In this document: in pieces, positions 54,101-62,155 of the stretch
Position numbering within the stretch: the stretch's first letter is position 1
How the letters are laid out: every line of letters starts with the position of its first letter
The notes under the pieces: model-generated
What the model saw: the letters and a program-made list of their open reading frames with translations, nothing else
Told to the model about the DNA's origin: nothing
Databases searched by the model: none
Program-made: the position numbers and the translations under genes
NCBI GenBank assembly: GCA_024635795.1
Contig: JAGXIH010000017.1
Coordinates: 186,001-250,000, forward strand
DNA length: 64,000 bases
Origin: Salegentibacter sp.
GTDB taxonomy: Bacteria > Bacteroidota > Bacteroidia > Flavobacteriales > Flavobacteriaceae
Direction of reading: 5' to 3'

Positions 54101-55654
54101 CTATTCTGTACGATGACTCGGTTTGAGTAGGTCTGCCACGGTCTTCACAGGATTAAAAGTCGATACCGGAACTTCTACAAAAACGGTATTCCAAAAGGCC
54201 ATCCCTCCATTCCAGAGACCCGGTCGCTCCAAGGCTTTCAATGGTTTCCCGTCCTTGGTTTTATGGGCGATGAAGCTCATTCGCTCATCTACATATTGAT
54301 TAAGATCGTATTTCTCGCCTTTCCAGTTATAAATCCCGCAAACAATATCCACCGGATTAAAGTGTGTAGAATTATTCAGGATCTTTAGTTGCTCCATATT
54401 ATCCTTATCGATTTGTGCACCTTCAATAATTTGCAGGGTCACTTCTCCTGTTTCATCTTTTACCAAAAAGGGACCACCGCCGGGTTCTCCTTCGTTCTTC
54501 ACCATTCCACAAACACGTAGAGGCTTGTCCAGCTTTTTGCACAGATACTGAGTTTTCTCTTCTCCTGTGAATTTATTAAAAGACGCTGTTATCTCTACGG
54601 AAAGCTCTTTTTCGATAAAATGAGCGATCTCATCAAGCTTAGCTTCAGAATTATTTCCAGCACCTAACTGGCTTAAAGAATTAAAAATTTCTTTCTGAAG
54701 CTGAAGTAGTTTTCCTCCTAACATTTTTTTATATTCTACCACATCACCAAGACTTTTCTCAACCACCACATTATCTATATTTTTAATAAAAATAAGATCG
54801 GCCTCCTGGTTATTGAGATTTTCAATAAGAGCACCATGTCCACCGGGCCTGAAAAAAATATGGCCATCTTCATCTCTAAAAGGCTCATTATCTTCATCTA
54901 CAGCAATGGTGTCGGTTTTGGGATCCTGATATGAATAGGTAATCTCAAATTTGGTATTAGTTGCATCCTCCACTCGATCCTGAATAGCTTCAAATTCACT
55001 TTTGAATTTGTCCTTATCTCCCTGGGCAACCGTAAAATGTACTTTGCTGAGGCCATTTACACTTAGGTATTTTGAAGCACTATAAAGGTGTTCTTCAAAA
55101 GCTGTAGCGATCCTGTCTTTATATTTGTGAAAAGGGACCAAACCCTTTGGCAGGTTGCTAAGATTAAGGCCATCTTCATAAAGCATTGTCTTAACCAGAA
55201 GCAGGTGCTGTTCGTCTTTTGATTTTTCATCAAAAGATGAATGTTCTTTTCTGGCTAATTTGAGCGCCTTATCATAAAAAGGTAAGCTTTCAATACCTTC
55301 AAAAAATCGTTGCAGGGAAGCATCTTCCTTTCGGTCAAGGTAATCCCTTAAGTTCTCCTGTTCAGGATCAAATTCATCGGTGAAATTATGCAAAGCCTTG
55401 AACATCCTGGTAGCGGCACCGGAGGCAGGCACGAACTTCAGAAGGTTTAGTTGAGAAATTTTGCTCTCATAATGAGCAATGAGGTCTTTCTTTTCTTTTT
55501 CAGAATAAACAATAATCCCATTACCCGGAGTCGCGGCCTTTTGAATATCCACCTTTACATTTCCTCTTTCAAATAATTTAAGTTGGCGTTCTACTTCCTT
55601 TGAGCTTAATCCTTTCTCCTCAATCTGTAAAATATCAATTTCGCTGAATCCCAC
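54101..55654 (-). CDS. DUF4301 family protein
   Basis: 517 residues, soluble. The segment LLKFVPASGAATRMFKALHN near residue 75 resembles a nucleotidyltransferase-type loop, and later FFRPGGHGALIENLNN and LRVCGMVKNEGEPGGGPFLV are strongly patterned. DUF4301 is a Bacteroidota family without assigned function; a sugar-nucleotide or nucleotidyl-transfer role is only a guess. It is tightly packed between the NadR-like gene (2 bases) and arfB (4 bases). Confidence 0.85.
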   Translation of the reverse strand: MGFSEIDILQIEEKGLSSKEVERQLKLFERGNVKVDIQKAATPGNGIIVYSEKEKKDLIAHYESKISQLNLLKFVPASGAATRMFKALHNFTDEFDPEQENLRDYLDRKEDASLQRFFEGIESLPFYDKALKLARKEHSSFDEKSKDEQHLLLVKTMLYEDGLNLSNLPKGLVPFHKYKDRIATAFEEHLYSASKYLSVNGLSKVHFTVAQGDKDKFKSEFEAIQDRVEDATNTKFEITYSYQDPKTDTIAVDEDNEPFRDEDGHIFFRPGGHGALIENLNNQEADLIFIKNIDNVVVEKSLGDVVEYKKMLGGKLLQLQKEIFNSLSQLGAGNNSEAKLDEIAHFIEKELSVEITASFNKFTGEEKTQYLCKKLDKPLRVCGMVKNEGEPGGGPFLVKDETGEVTLQIIEGAQIDKDNMEQLKILNNSTHFNPVDIVCGIYNWKGEKYDLNQYVDERMSFIAHKTKDGKPLKALERPGLWNGGMAFWNTVFVEVPVSTFNPVKTVADLLKPSHRTE

Positions 55655-55656
55655 GT

Positions 55657-56223
55657 CTATTCGTTTTTTAAAAGTTTATTAATTCCTGAAACCGCAGTTT
55701 GAAAGCGCTCGTTTAAATCACCTTTTAAAACTACATAAGGTTTTCCGGTGAGGATTAAAGCTTCTTCAAATCGCTTAAACATCCCGATACGGTCGTAAGG
55801 TTTATCCCGAAGATCGTCGGGAGTCCAGGGAACATCAATATACATCAAAAAGTATAAATCGTACCGGTTGTTTAACGCATGTTTAAGAAGTTGCGGGTCG
55901 CAAAATCCATTGTAATAGGCTTGAGAATAAACATTTAACTCCAGGAGATCTGTATCGCAAAACAGGATCCTGTTGGCCTTTTCTGCCAGTTCATTCTCCC
56001 GTTGCATTTGGCCCCGGGCAATTGGCAACATATCCTTTGGCTCACAAACTTTTTGCTCTGAATTCCATTTTTCCTGAAGATATTCCCTCATATATTCCTC
56101 TACCCAAAGGGTATTAAAATGCTCTGCCAGCATTTGAGCAAGGGTAGTTTTCCCTGTAGATTCAGGGCCAAAAAAAACAGCCTTTAGGACGGACGTAGGT
56201 CGTTGCGCAAGTGTTTCTTCCAT
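55657..56223 (-). CDS. NadR-type P-loop kinase, probable ribosylnicotinamide kinase
   Basis: 188 residues. Walker A is FFGPESTGKTTLAQMLAEHF near residue 18, and WVEEYMREYLQEKW plus FCDTDLLELNVYSQ match the kinase half of NadR. The family phosphorylates nicotinamide riboside. The NMN adenylyltransferase half of NadR is absent. The start overlaps the upstream transporter gene by 40 bases, so the pair is translationally coupled. A different kinase substrate such as thiamine cannot be excluded given the neighbouring thiamine-binding protein. Confidence 0.82.
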   Translation of the reverse strand: MEETLAQRPTSVLKAVFFGPESTGKTTLAQMLAEHFNTLWVEEYMREYLQEKWNSEQKVCEPKDMLPIARGQMQRENELAEKANRILFCDTDLLELNVYSQAYYNGFCDPQLLKHALNNRYDLYFLMYIDVPWTPDDLRDKPYDRIGMFKRFEEALILTGKPYVVLKGDLNERFQTAVSGINKLLKNE

Positions 56224-56816
56224 GCTTTGTAACCGTATATAGCGATTATGGTAAATACAAAATATTGAATTGCCGTAAAAGTTAGCCCCTTATAGAAATA
56301 TAAAGGCACCGAAATGATATCTCCTATAATCCAGAAAATCCAGTTTTCAATCTTCCTGTTAGCCATTTGCCACATTCCCACAAAGAAAATAGCTGTTGTT
56401 AGGGTATCGACATAAGCGGTCCAGTTATCCCATTTATCGAACCACTCGTATACAACGAAAACGAAGACTAGCGTCGCTATGAAAATAAACAGGCTCTGCC
56501 AATTCTCCTTTTTGGTGGTATTAGTAATTGGGGTGAAATGAGTAGCATCAACTTTACGGGTCCAGATATACCAGCCGTAAATGCTCATAGAAAAATAGTA
56601 AGCATTAATCATCATATCCCCCAGCAACTGCCACTGCCAAAGTAAATAAACGAAAATAAGCGTACTCACAATCCCTGTAGGATATACCAGGATGTTGTTT
56701 TGCTTGGAATACCAAACCGATAAAAAACCAAAGATCACCGCAATGATCTCAAGAATTATAAAAAGTGTGGGGTAACCGGAATATTGGTCGAAGAAAAAAT
56801 CAAAAATCGGCTGCAT
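56184..56816 (-). CDS. pnuC: PnuC-family vitamin transporter (nicotinamide riboside or thiamine)
   Basis: 210 residues with about seven helices and many aromatic residues: FGFLSVWYSKQNNILVYPTG near residue 30, YYFSMSIYGWYIW near 75, and WMANRKIENWIFWIIGDIIS-type segment near 150 (read as QMANRKIENWIFWIIGDIIS). The family imports nicotinamide riboside (PnuC) or thiamine (PnuT) by facilitated diffusion followed by phosphorylation. A NadR-like kinase downstream favours nicotinamide riboside; a thiamine-binding-type protein upstream favours thiamine. It overlaps both neighbours (17 and 40 bases). Confidence 0.85.
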   Translation of the reverse strand: MQPIFDFFFDQYSGYPTLFIILEIIAVIFGFLSVWYSKQNNILVYPTGIVSTLIFVYLLWQWQLLGDMMINAYYFSMSIYGWYIWTRKVDATHFTPITNTTKKENWQSLFIFIATLVFVFVVYEWFDKWDNWTAYVDTLTTAIFFVGMWQMANRKIENWIFWIIGDIISVPLYFYKGLTFTAIQYFVFTIIAIYGYKAWKKHLRNDLRPS

Positions 56817-57060
56817 AGTCGCTGCGGTCAGATTTTACGATTTTCATATACAACAGGCCGCGGTCTATAGCTTCAAAGGCATCTTTTATTTCTAAATTAA
56901 GCAATGCCATCACCTCATCATAATCCCCATAAACCTGGGTGCTCAATGGATTTTCTTTTACTGTTAATCCTGAAGCCCTTATTTTTTTAATGAAATTAAT
57001 GATAGCAGGCTCGAAATTATCCTGAATGGGAGTTAAGGTAAGTTCTACTGAAATTTTCAT
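56800..57060 (-). CDS. MTH1187/YkoF-like thiamine-binding family protein (DUF77)
   Basis: 86 residues, a single ferredoxin-like beta-alpha-beta unit: ISVELTLTPIQDNFEPAIIN, GLTVKENPLSTQVYGDYDEV and EAIDRGLLYMKIVKSDRS. Members of the family form tetramers and bind thiamine. No THI element is seen in front of it. It starts 77 bases after pcrB and overlaps pnuC by 17 bases. Confidence 0.85.
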   Translation of the reverse strand: MKISVELTLTPIQDNFEPAIINFIKKIRASGLTVKENPLSTQVYGDYDEVMALLNLEIKDAFEAIDRGLLYMKIVKSDRSDYAADF

Positions 57061-57137
57061 TTTTGGGATTTTTAAGTCAAAGCCAAATTTAAAGGTTTGA
57101 AGTTAGTATTGTGGTACGGAAAACAATAAATCCACTT

Positions 57138-57830
57138 TCATTTCTCAAAATGCGTCCCCATCACCAACATATCTACGCCCGCCTCATAGGCTCCCTTCTG
57201 TTGTTGTCTGGTGCGGATGCCACCTCCCACTATTAAGGGAATATCTATCGCCTTTTTTACTGCGGCTATTATTTCTTCAGAAACCGGAATCTTCGCTCCA
57301 CTCCCTGCTTCAAGGTAGATAAGTTTTTTTCCTGAATACTGCCCCGCTAGTGCGGTATTCACAATGGTATTTAAATCGAATTGAGGAATAGGTTCAGTAT
57401 TACTTACCCTTTGCACTGCAGATTCGTTGCCACCATCAATTAAAATATAGCCTGTTGGAATGATTTCGAGACTGGTATTGCTCAATTTCGCCACCGATTT
57501 CACCTGCTGACCTATAAGATATTCGGGATTTCGCCCTGAAATTAAACTGAGAAATAAGATAGCGTCGGCATCATCCGTGATCTGATTGTGATCTCCGGGA
57601 AACAGAAAAATTGGTAACTGAGTTCTGGCTTTTATTGCTTTTACCGTTTTTTCAGTTTGATTATTTTCTACGGTACTTCCGCCTACAAAAATATGAGAAG
57701 TGTTTTCGGGAATATAATTTAGGAAAGCTTCAGCCTCATTTTCCTCAAATTTATCGGGATCAATAAGGATAGCGAGTAATTTTCTATTTTCAGCGACTGC
57801 CGCTTCGATCTGCCGGTAAAAATTCAGCAT
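57138..57830 (-). CDS. Geranylgeranylglyceryl / heptaprenylglyceryl phosphate synthase family (PcrB)
   Basis: 230 residues from the ATG at 57830 (MLNFYRQIEAAVAENRKLLA); a frame extending to 57962 lies inside the upstream gene and is rejected. TIM-barrel signature segments: LAILIDPDKFEENEAEAFLN, IFVGGSTVENNQTEK, LFPGDHNQITDDADAILFLS, YLEAGSGAKIPVSEEII and PLIVGGGIRTRQQQKGAYEA. It joins a prenyl diphosphate to glycerol-1-phosphate, making an ether lipid precursor; bacterial homologues occur in this phylum. Confidence 0.93.
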   Translation of the reverse strand: MLNFYRQIEAAVAENRKLLAILIDPDKFEENEAEAFLNYIPENTSHIFVGGSTVENNQTEKTVKAIKARTQLPIFLFPGDHNQITDDADAILFLSLISGRNPEYLIGQQVKSVAKLSNTSLEIIPTGYILIDGGNESAVQRVSNTEPIPQFDLNTIVNTALAGQYSGKKLIYLEAGSGAKIPVSEEIIAAVKKAIDIPLIVGGGIRTRQQQKGAYEAGVDMLVMGTHFEK

Positions 57831-57834
57831 TAAA

Positions 57835-58479
57835 TCAGTTTTGTATTGACTTCGTAACCCAACCATATACGCAGGTAAAACCTTCAAATTCCAGGAATTC
57901 CATTTCATAAAAGGATTTTCTTCCTTTAAATAAAACTGTTGCTGTGGTTTTGTTATCCTCAAAATCGAAATCGGTTACGTTGATGTGCTGTAAAAATCCT
58001 AAACCGGGCTCTGCATACATCTTATAAACAGACTCCTTGGCGCCCCACACTATGGTGAGTTTACGAATTAAAGCATCTTCGTTGGCCAGGGTATGATACT
58101 CCTTCAGTGGAGTAAACTTATTTGCGATCCTGAGAATCTTATCCCGTTGTTTTTCAATATCTATCCCAACCTTTTCATCGCTTACAATAATACCAGTGAA
58201 ATTAAAGGAATGAGTAATCGAGATGTTTTTCCCGTCTTTCAGATGGGGTTTGCCGAGTTCATCATAAAACAGATCGGCATCTACATAACCGGCTTCAGCC
58301 AACAGATGGCGTATACTCATAAACCCGCGGCGATGAATTTCAGATTTCATACCATCTACCCTATTCTGGCAATGATCTGTGAGTTGTATCCCTTCACAAA
58401 GGTCTTCAAGATCCTCTTCCACCTTCCAAATGAAGACTTTAGTATGGGGGTTTGCTGTTATTGTTTTGTAAAGTGGCAT
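57835..58479 (-). CDS. 4'-phosphopantetheinyl transferase superfamily protein
   Basis: 214 residues. Motifs of the Sfp/AcpS-like superfamily: [39 protein letters not shown] and [20 protein letters not shown] (WxxKES-type). It transfers phosphopantetheine from CoA to a carrier protein. It heads the seven-gene minus-strand operon, 4 bases before pcrB, and is divergent from ahcY with 65 bases between start codons. Confidence 0.92.
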   Translation of the reverse strand: MPLYKTITANPHTKVFIWKVEEDLEDLCEGIQLTDHCQNRVDGMKSEIHRRGFMSIRHLLAEAGYVDADLFYDELGKPHLKDGKNISITHSFNFTGIIVSDEKVGIDIEKQRDKILRIANKFTPLKEYHTLANEDALIRKLTIVWGAKESVYKMYAEPGLGFLQHINVTDFDFEDNKTTATVLFKGRKSFYEMEFLEFEGFTCVYGWVTKSIQN

Positions 58480-58544
58480 GTAGGTTTGTTATAGATTCCT
58501 TATTTTTGCGAGACGAAAAATTGCTAATATTCAAATATAATAAT

Positions 58545-59861
58545 ATGTCGACTAAAACAGTGCCTTACACCGCTTATAAAGTTAAGGATATTTCCCTGGC
58601 TGACTGGGGAAGAAAAGAGATAGAACTTGCCGAATCTGAAATGCCGGGACTAATGGCACTTCGAGAAGAATATAAAGATGAACAGCCTTTAAAAGGGGCA
58701 CGAATAGCAGGTTGTTTGCATATGACAATCCAAACCGCTGTACTGATTGAAACATTAGTTGCCCTTGGAGCTGAAGTGACCTGGAGTTCCTGTAATATTT
58801 TCTCCACCCAGGATCAGGCTGCCGCTGCGATTGCCGCGGCCGGAATCCCGGTTTATGCCTGGAAGGGAATGACCGAAGAAGAATTTAACTGGTGTATAGA
58901 GCAAACTCTGTTTTTTGGTGAAGAACGCGAACCCTTGAACATGATTCTTGATGATGGCGGCGATCTTACCAATATGGTTTTTGATAAATATCCCGAGCTT
59001 GCAAAAGGCATCCGTGGCCTTTCAGAAGAGACCACTACGGGAGTGCACCGTCTTTATGAAAGAATGAAAAATGGAACTTTGGTAATGCCGGCCATTAACG
59101 TGAACGATTCCGTGACCAAATCGAAATTTGATAATAAATACGGCTGTCGCGAAAGTGCAGTAGATGCCATTCGCCGTGCTACCGATATTATGCTTGCCGG
59201 AAAACGCGTTGTGGTTTGTGGCTATGGAGACGTTGGTAAAGGTACCGCAGCTTCTTTTAAAGGAACCGGAGCCATTGTAACGGTTACAGAAATCGATCCT
59301 ATTTGTGCCCTGCAGGCTGCGATGGATGGTTTTGAAGTGAAAAAACTGGAAACCGTGGTTGACAAGGCAGATATCGTGATCACCACAACTGGAAACAAAG
59401 ACATTGTTAGAGGTGAACATTTTGAAGCGATGAAGGATAAAACCATCGTATGTAATATTGGTCACTTTGATAACGAAATTGATGTTGCCTGGTTGAATAA
59501 CAATCACGGCGAGACCAAAGACGAAATCAAACCTCAGGTTGATAAGTATACTATAAACGGAAAAGATATTATTCTTTTAGCTGAAGGTCGTTTGGTAAAC
59601 CTTGGTTGTGGCACAGGGCACCCCAGCTTTGTGATGAGTAACTCATTTACCAACCAGACTTTAGCCCAGATCGAACTTTGGAAAAACGCCGATAAATATA
59701 AAAATGAAGTTTATATGCTTCCGAAGCATCTGGATGAGAAAGTAGCTAAACTTCATCTGGAGAAAATAGGCGTAGAATTAACCGAGCTAAAACCATATCA
59801 GGCCGAATATATTGGTGTGGAAGTAGAAGGTCCATTTAAGCCGGAGTATTACAGATACTAA
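58545..59861 (+). CDS. ahcY: Adenosylhomocysteinase
   Basis: 438 residues from ATG 58545 ([20 protein letters not shown]); the open frame extends further upstream but only over the promoter region. It hydrolyses S-adenosylhomocysteine to adenosine and homocysteine, completing the SAM cycle. Motifs: [62 protein letters not shown] loop [18 protein letters not shown], and the C-terminal KPEYYRY. A TATTTTTG box at 58501-58508 is a likely -7 element. Confidence 0.98.
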   Translation: MSTKTVPYTAYKVKDISLADWGRKEIELAESEMPGLMALREEYKDEQPLKGARIAGCLHMTIQTAVLIETLVALGAEVTWSSCNIFSTQDQAAAAIAAAGIPVYAWKGMTEEEFNWCIEQTLFFGEEREPLNMILDDGGDLTNMVFDKYPELAKGIRGLSEETTTGVHRLYERMKNGTLVMPAINVNDSVTKSKFDNKYGCRESAVDAIRRATDIMLAGKRVVVCGYGDVGKGTAASFKGTGAIVTVTEIDPICALQAAMDGFEVKKLETVVDKADIVITTTGNKDIVRGEHFEAMKDKTIVCNIGHFDNEIDVAWLNNNHGETKDEIKPQVDKYTINGKDIILLAEGRLVNLGCGTGHPSFVMSNSFTNQTLAQIELWKNADKYKNEVYMLPKHLDEKVAKLHLEKIGVELTELKPYQAEYIGVEVEGPFKPEYYRY

Positions 59862-59866
59862 GTTAT

Positions 59867-59908
59867 TTCCGCACTTCGACTATGCTCAGCATAAACTAAG
59901 GCGGAAAT
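59867..59908. repeat. Palindromic intergenic element after ahcY
   Basis: TTTCCGC (59867-59873) and GCGGAAA (59902-59908) enclose ACTTCGACTATGCTCAGCAT, itself containing the palindrome TATGCTCAGCATA-like core. It begins right after the ahcY stop. Such CTTCGACT..GCTCAGC elements are common dispersed repeats in this phylum; only one copy was noticed here. Confidence 0.5.
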
Positions 59909-59930
59909 CTCCTTTCATATAAATAATAAG

Positions 59931-59967
59931 ATCCCTTTTGGAGTAAAATTCAGAAGGGATTTTTTTA
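59931..59967 (+). terminator. Terminator of ahcY
   Basis: ATCCCTT (59931-59937) pairs with AAGGGAT (59954-59960), followed by a run of T that reaches into the end of the convergent DUF2007 gene. Confidence 0.75.
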
Positions 59968-60333
59968 TTCAGGAATCATAAACCAGGTAAACAGAATGAT
60001 AGCGATAAGTACCACAAGGGCCACGAGTAGAAAAATCATCCATTTACCAATCATAGGTTTTGCTCTGGAATCGGGCAGACGGCTTTTATGTGGTGTTTCA
60101 AAATGTTGATCCGCGTCGGAATAACCGTGTTTGGTAAGTATACTTTTAGCTCTTTCCTTTTGTTTCTCTTCAACCTGAATTCTACTTTCTGTGGTTTTAA
60201 GACCGGCATCGGTCTCTTCGGGAGAGGTTCCCGTATCCAGAATTTTAAAGTTTATGCTCTCCCTAACAAAAATTTCCTTTATCCCAGAAACCTCCGTAAT
60301 ATCGGTGGTACGGTAAACAGTAATATACTTCAT
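59965..60333 (-). CDS. DUF2007-type putative signal-transducing protein with C-terminal membrane helix
   Basis: 122 residues. The N-terminal 65 residues (YITVYRTTDITEVSGIKEIF) match the small alpha/beta domain of the DUF2007 family. A helix near the C-terminus (WMIFLLVALVVLIAIILFTW) anchors it, so the domain faces the cytosol. The role is unknown. It is convergent with ahcY. Confidence 0.75.
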   Translation of the reverse strand: MKYITVYRTTDITEVSGIKEIFVRESINFKILDTGTSPEETDAGLKTTESRIQVEEKQKERAKSILTKHGYSDADQHFETPHKSRLPDSRAKPMIGKWMIFLLVALVVLIAIILFTWFMIPE

Positions 60334-60363
60334 CGCTTAATCGGTTGGTTTACTTAAAGATAC

Positions 60364-60396
60364 AAAAAAAGCCTCTTCGTTTCCGAAAAGGCTTTT
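60364..60396 (-). terminator. Terminator of the rplU-rpmA operon
   Basis: On the minus strand AAAAGCCTTTTCG pairs with CGAAGAGGCTTTT around a four-base loop, then a T-run follows. It lies 25 bases after the rpmA stop. Confidence 0.88.
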
Positions 60397-60420
60397 GATA
60401 TTAATCTAAAGCAAAGTTAA

Positions 60421-60681
60421 TTAAGCTTCGAACGGTTCAATTGAAACGTAAGATTTATTATTCGTTGTTTTAGAGAATTTCACAACACCATCTATTTTGG
60501 CGTGTAAAGTATGGTCTTTCCCAGCATACACATTCTCTCCTGGATTGTGTGCAGTACCTCTTTGTCTTACGATGATATTTCCGGCTGCGGCAGCTTGTCC
60601 GCCAAAGATCTTCACGCCTAAGCGTTTCGATTCTGACTCTCTACCGTTCTTGGAACTACCAACTCCTTTTTTGTGTGCCAT
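60421..60681 (-). CDS. rpmA: 50S ribosomal protein L27
   Basis: 86 residues. [20 protein letters not shown] is the standard start, followed by [20 protein letters not shown] and [21 protein letters not shown]27 sits near the peptidyl-transferase centre. It lies 28 bases after rplU. Confidence 0.98.
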   Translation of the reverse strand: MAHKKGVGSSKNGRESESKRLGVKIFGGQAAAAGNIIVRQRGTAHNPGENVYAGKDHTLHAKIDGVVKFSKTTNNKSYVSIEPFEA

Positions 60682-60709
60682 GGCTTAAAGTTTTTTCAGG
60701 TTATTTATA

Positions 60710-61408
60710 CTATTTATTTTTCAGCAATGCTTTAGCATGTTTCACCCATTCTTCTGATTCGATTTTCTCACGGGTAATTCCTTCTAAAGCAGAAAGCTCA
60801 TCCCTATCGGCTGCTTTCAGTTTGCTAATTTGCTCGTAGGTATAAATACCCACTTCGTTCAGCCTTTTTTCGTAAGCTGGACCAATCCCGTTGATTTCTT
60901 TTAAATCATCGGCTTCGGCTTTGGTTGCAGTACCAATACTGTTCAATATTTTATCAATATTGATCTCGATATTGCTTTCATCCGCACGCTTTTCAGCACG
61001 GCTTACCAAATTTTCACTCACTTCCTCTTCCTTTTTAACTTTTGGAGAGGTTTTCTTAGGCTCCTCTTTTTTAGCTGAAGAAGCTTTTTTTCCACCTTTT
61101 ACATCAATGCTTTCAATTACGATCTCGGTTAAAGCCTGACGGTGTCCGTTTTTCTTCTTGTAACCTTTACGTCTTTTCTTTTTGAAAACAATTACTTTGT
61201 CCCCCTGAAGGTGACGGGAAATCTTGGCTCCTACAAGAGCGCCTTCTATAGCCGGGGCGCCTAAGGTAATGTTGTCACCATCGCCGGTAAGAAGAACCTG
61301 GTCAAAAGAAACGCTGTCTCCTTCTTCTCCTGCTAAACGGTTTACAAACACCTTCTGGTCTTTTGCAACTTTAAATTGCTGCCCTGCTATCTCTACAATT
61401 GCGTACAT
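60710..61408 (-). CDS. rplU: 50S ribosomal protein L21 with long C-terminal helix-hairpin-helix extension
   Basis: 232 residues from ATG 61408 (MYAIVEIAGQQFKVAKDQKV); an in-frame start 57 bases further up runs through the leader hairpin and is rejected. Residues 1-103 are a complete L21 ending with GHRQALTEIVIESI. A Lys/Glu-rich linker follows, then about 70 residues with LKEINGIGPAYEKRLNEVGI and YTYEQISKLKAADRDELSAL. This tail closely matches the tail of ActC at 19956-20160. Extended L21 is known in the phylum; the function of the tail is not known. Confidence 0.96.
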   Translation of the reverse strand: MYAIVEIAGQQFKVAKDQKVFVNRLAGEEGDSVSFDQVLLTGDGDNITLGAPAIEGALVGAKISRHLQGDKVIVFKKKRRKGYKKKNGHRQALTEIVIESIDVKGGKKASSAKKEEPKKTSPKVKKEEEVSENLVSRAEKRADESNIEINIDKILNSIGTATKAEADDLKEINGIGPAYEKRLNEVGIYTYEQISKLKAADRDELSALEGITREKIESEEWVKHAKALLKNK

Positions 61409-61438
61409 AGTGTTTTTATTAGATTTATGCTTTACAAA

Positions 61439-61458
61439 CGCCTGCTTTTTAGCAAGCG
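61439..61458 (-). promoter_or_regulatory. Leader hairpin of rplU
   Basis: On the minus strand CGCTTGCT pairs with AGCAGGCG (one wobble pair) around AAAA, right at the predicted transcript start and about 30 bases before the L21 ATG. Only three T follow, so it is a leader structure rather than a terminator. Confidence 0.5.
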
Positions 61459-61462
61459 GGTG

Positions 61463-61470
61463 CAAATATA
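61463..61470 (-). promoter_or_regulatory. -7 box of rplU-rpmA (TATATTTG)
   Basis: Exact TAnnTTTG match on the minus strand, the same octamer as in front of rimP and greA. Predicted start near 61456. Confidence 0.6.
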
Positions 61471-61507
61471 CTTCTAATTAATTAATTCACAAACTCTTCT
61501 AAAGTTT

Positions 61508-61972
61508 TTAATAAGTATGCTTTTTCCCTTCTTTGGTGTTCCAGGAATCCTTGTAAAGTTGCATAAAAGTCAAGGTAAGAACGATACTGGTTGCAAATCC
61601 CATCAAGGCCACGGTGAAGAGCAACATCCCAATACTTATGAACCAATCGTCTACCCACATAGTTACTATTTCATCCTTAAAGCCCGGATCGATCTCGGTA
61701 GCATAGATCCCAAAGAAAATTGTGAATATAATAGTTGCATTGAAACCAGTTAACAGGCCGGTCATAAAACCTTTTTGATATTTGAATTTATTTCCTGCCG
61801 AAAGTCGGTAATACTTAATTGCTTCCCACATTCCGAAAGCCATTATCACCCCATTGAACAAGCTGTAAATAGGATATTTATGAGCCCCGAATAATGAGAG
61901 TATTAAAAAATAAGCAATAAGCCCTGCAGCTACGGCTACTCCATGTTTTATTGGAATACTGAATTTTTTCAT
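61508..61972 (-). CDS. DUF4199 family membrane protein
   Basis: 154 residues with four hydrophobic helices: about 10-30, 35-50, 70-92 and 112-138. The pattern KHGVAVAAGLIAYFLILSLF, YKDSWNTKEGKKHTY at the end, and a polar turn EIDPGFKDEIVTMWVDDWFI matches the Bacteroidota family DUF4199. Function unknown. Single gene. Confidence 0.78.
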   Translation of the reverse strand: MKKFSIPIKHGVAVAAGLIAYFLILSLFGAHKYPIYSLFNGVIMAFGMWEAIKYYRLSAGNKFKYQKGFMTGLLTGFNATIIFTIFFGIYATEIDPGFKDEIVTMWVDDWFISIGMLLFTVALMGFATSIVLTLTFMQLYKDSWNTKEGKKHTY

Positions 61973-62155
61973 AGTTCTTTTTTGGTTTTACGTTAGTAAA
62001 TTTCTTAAAAAACTACCGGTTTCTCCCTTAACACCTTGTTAATTTTGGAACGAGCGTGGTTTGAATGTAATTTTTTCAAATATTATAGAACTTCTGTAAC
62101 AAATCTGCATTTTCTAATACTTATACCTGTACATTAATAAATAAACCATCTAAAC

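Noticed and set aside
57831-57962. N-terminal extension of PcrB by 44 codons
   Set aside because: It lies in the end of the phosphopantetheinyl transferase gene in another frame; the PcrB family begins near MLNFYRQIEAA.
58452-58544. Upstream extension of ahcY
   Set aside because: It covers the divergent promoter region and the start of the neighbouring gene; the family begins at ATG 58545.
61409-61465. Upstream extension of L21 by 19 codons
   Set aside because: It crosses the leader hairpin and promoter start; L21 begins at MYAIVEI.
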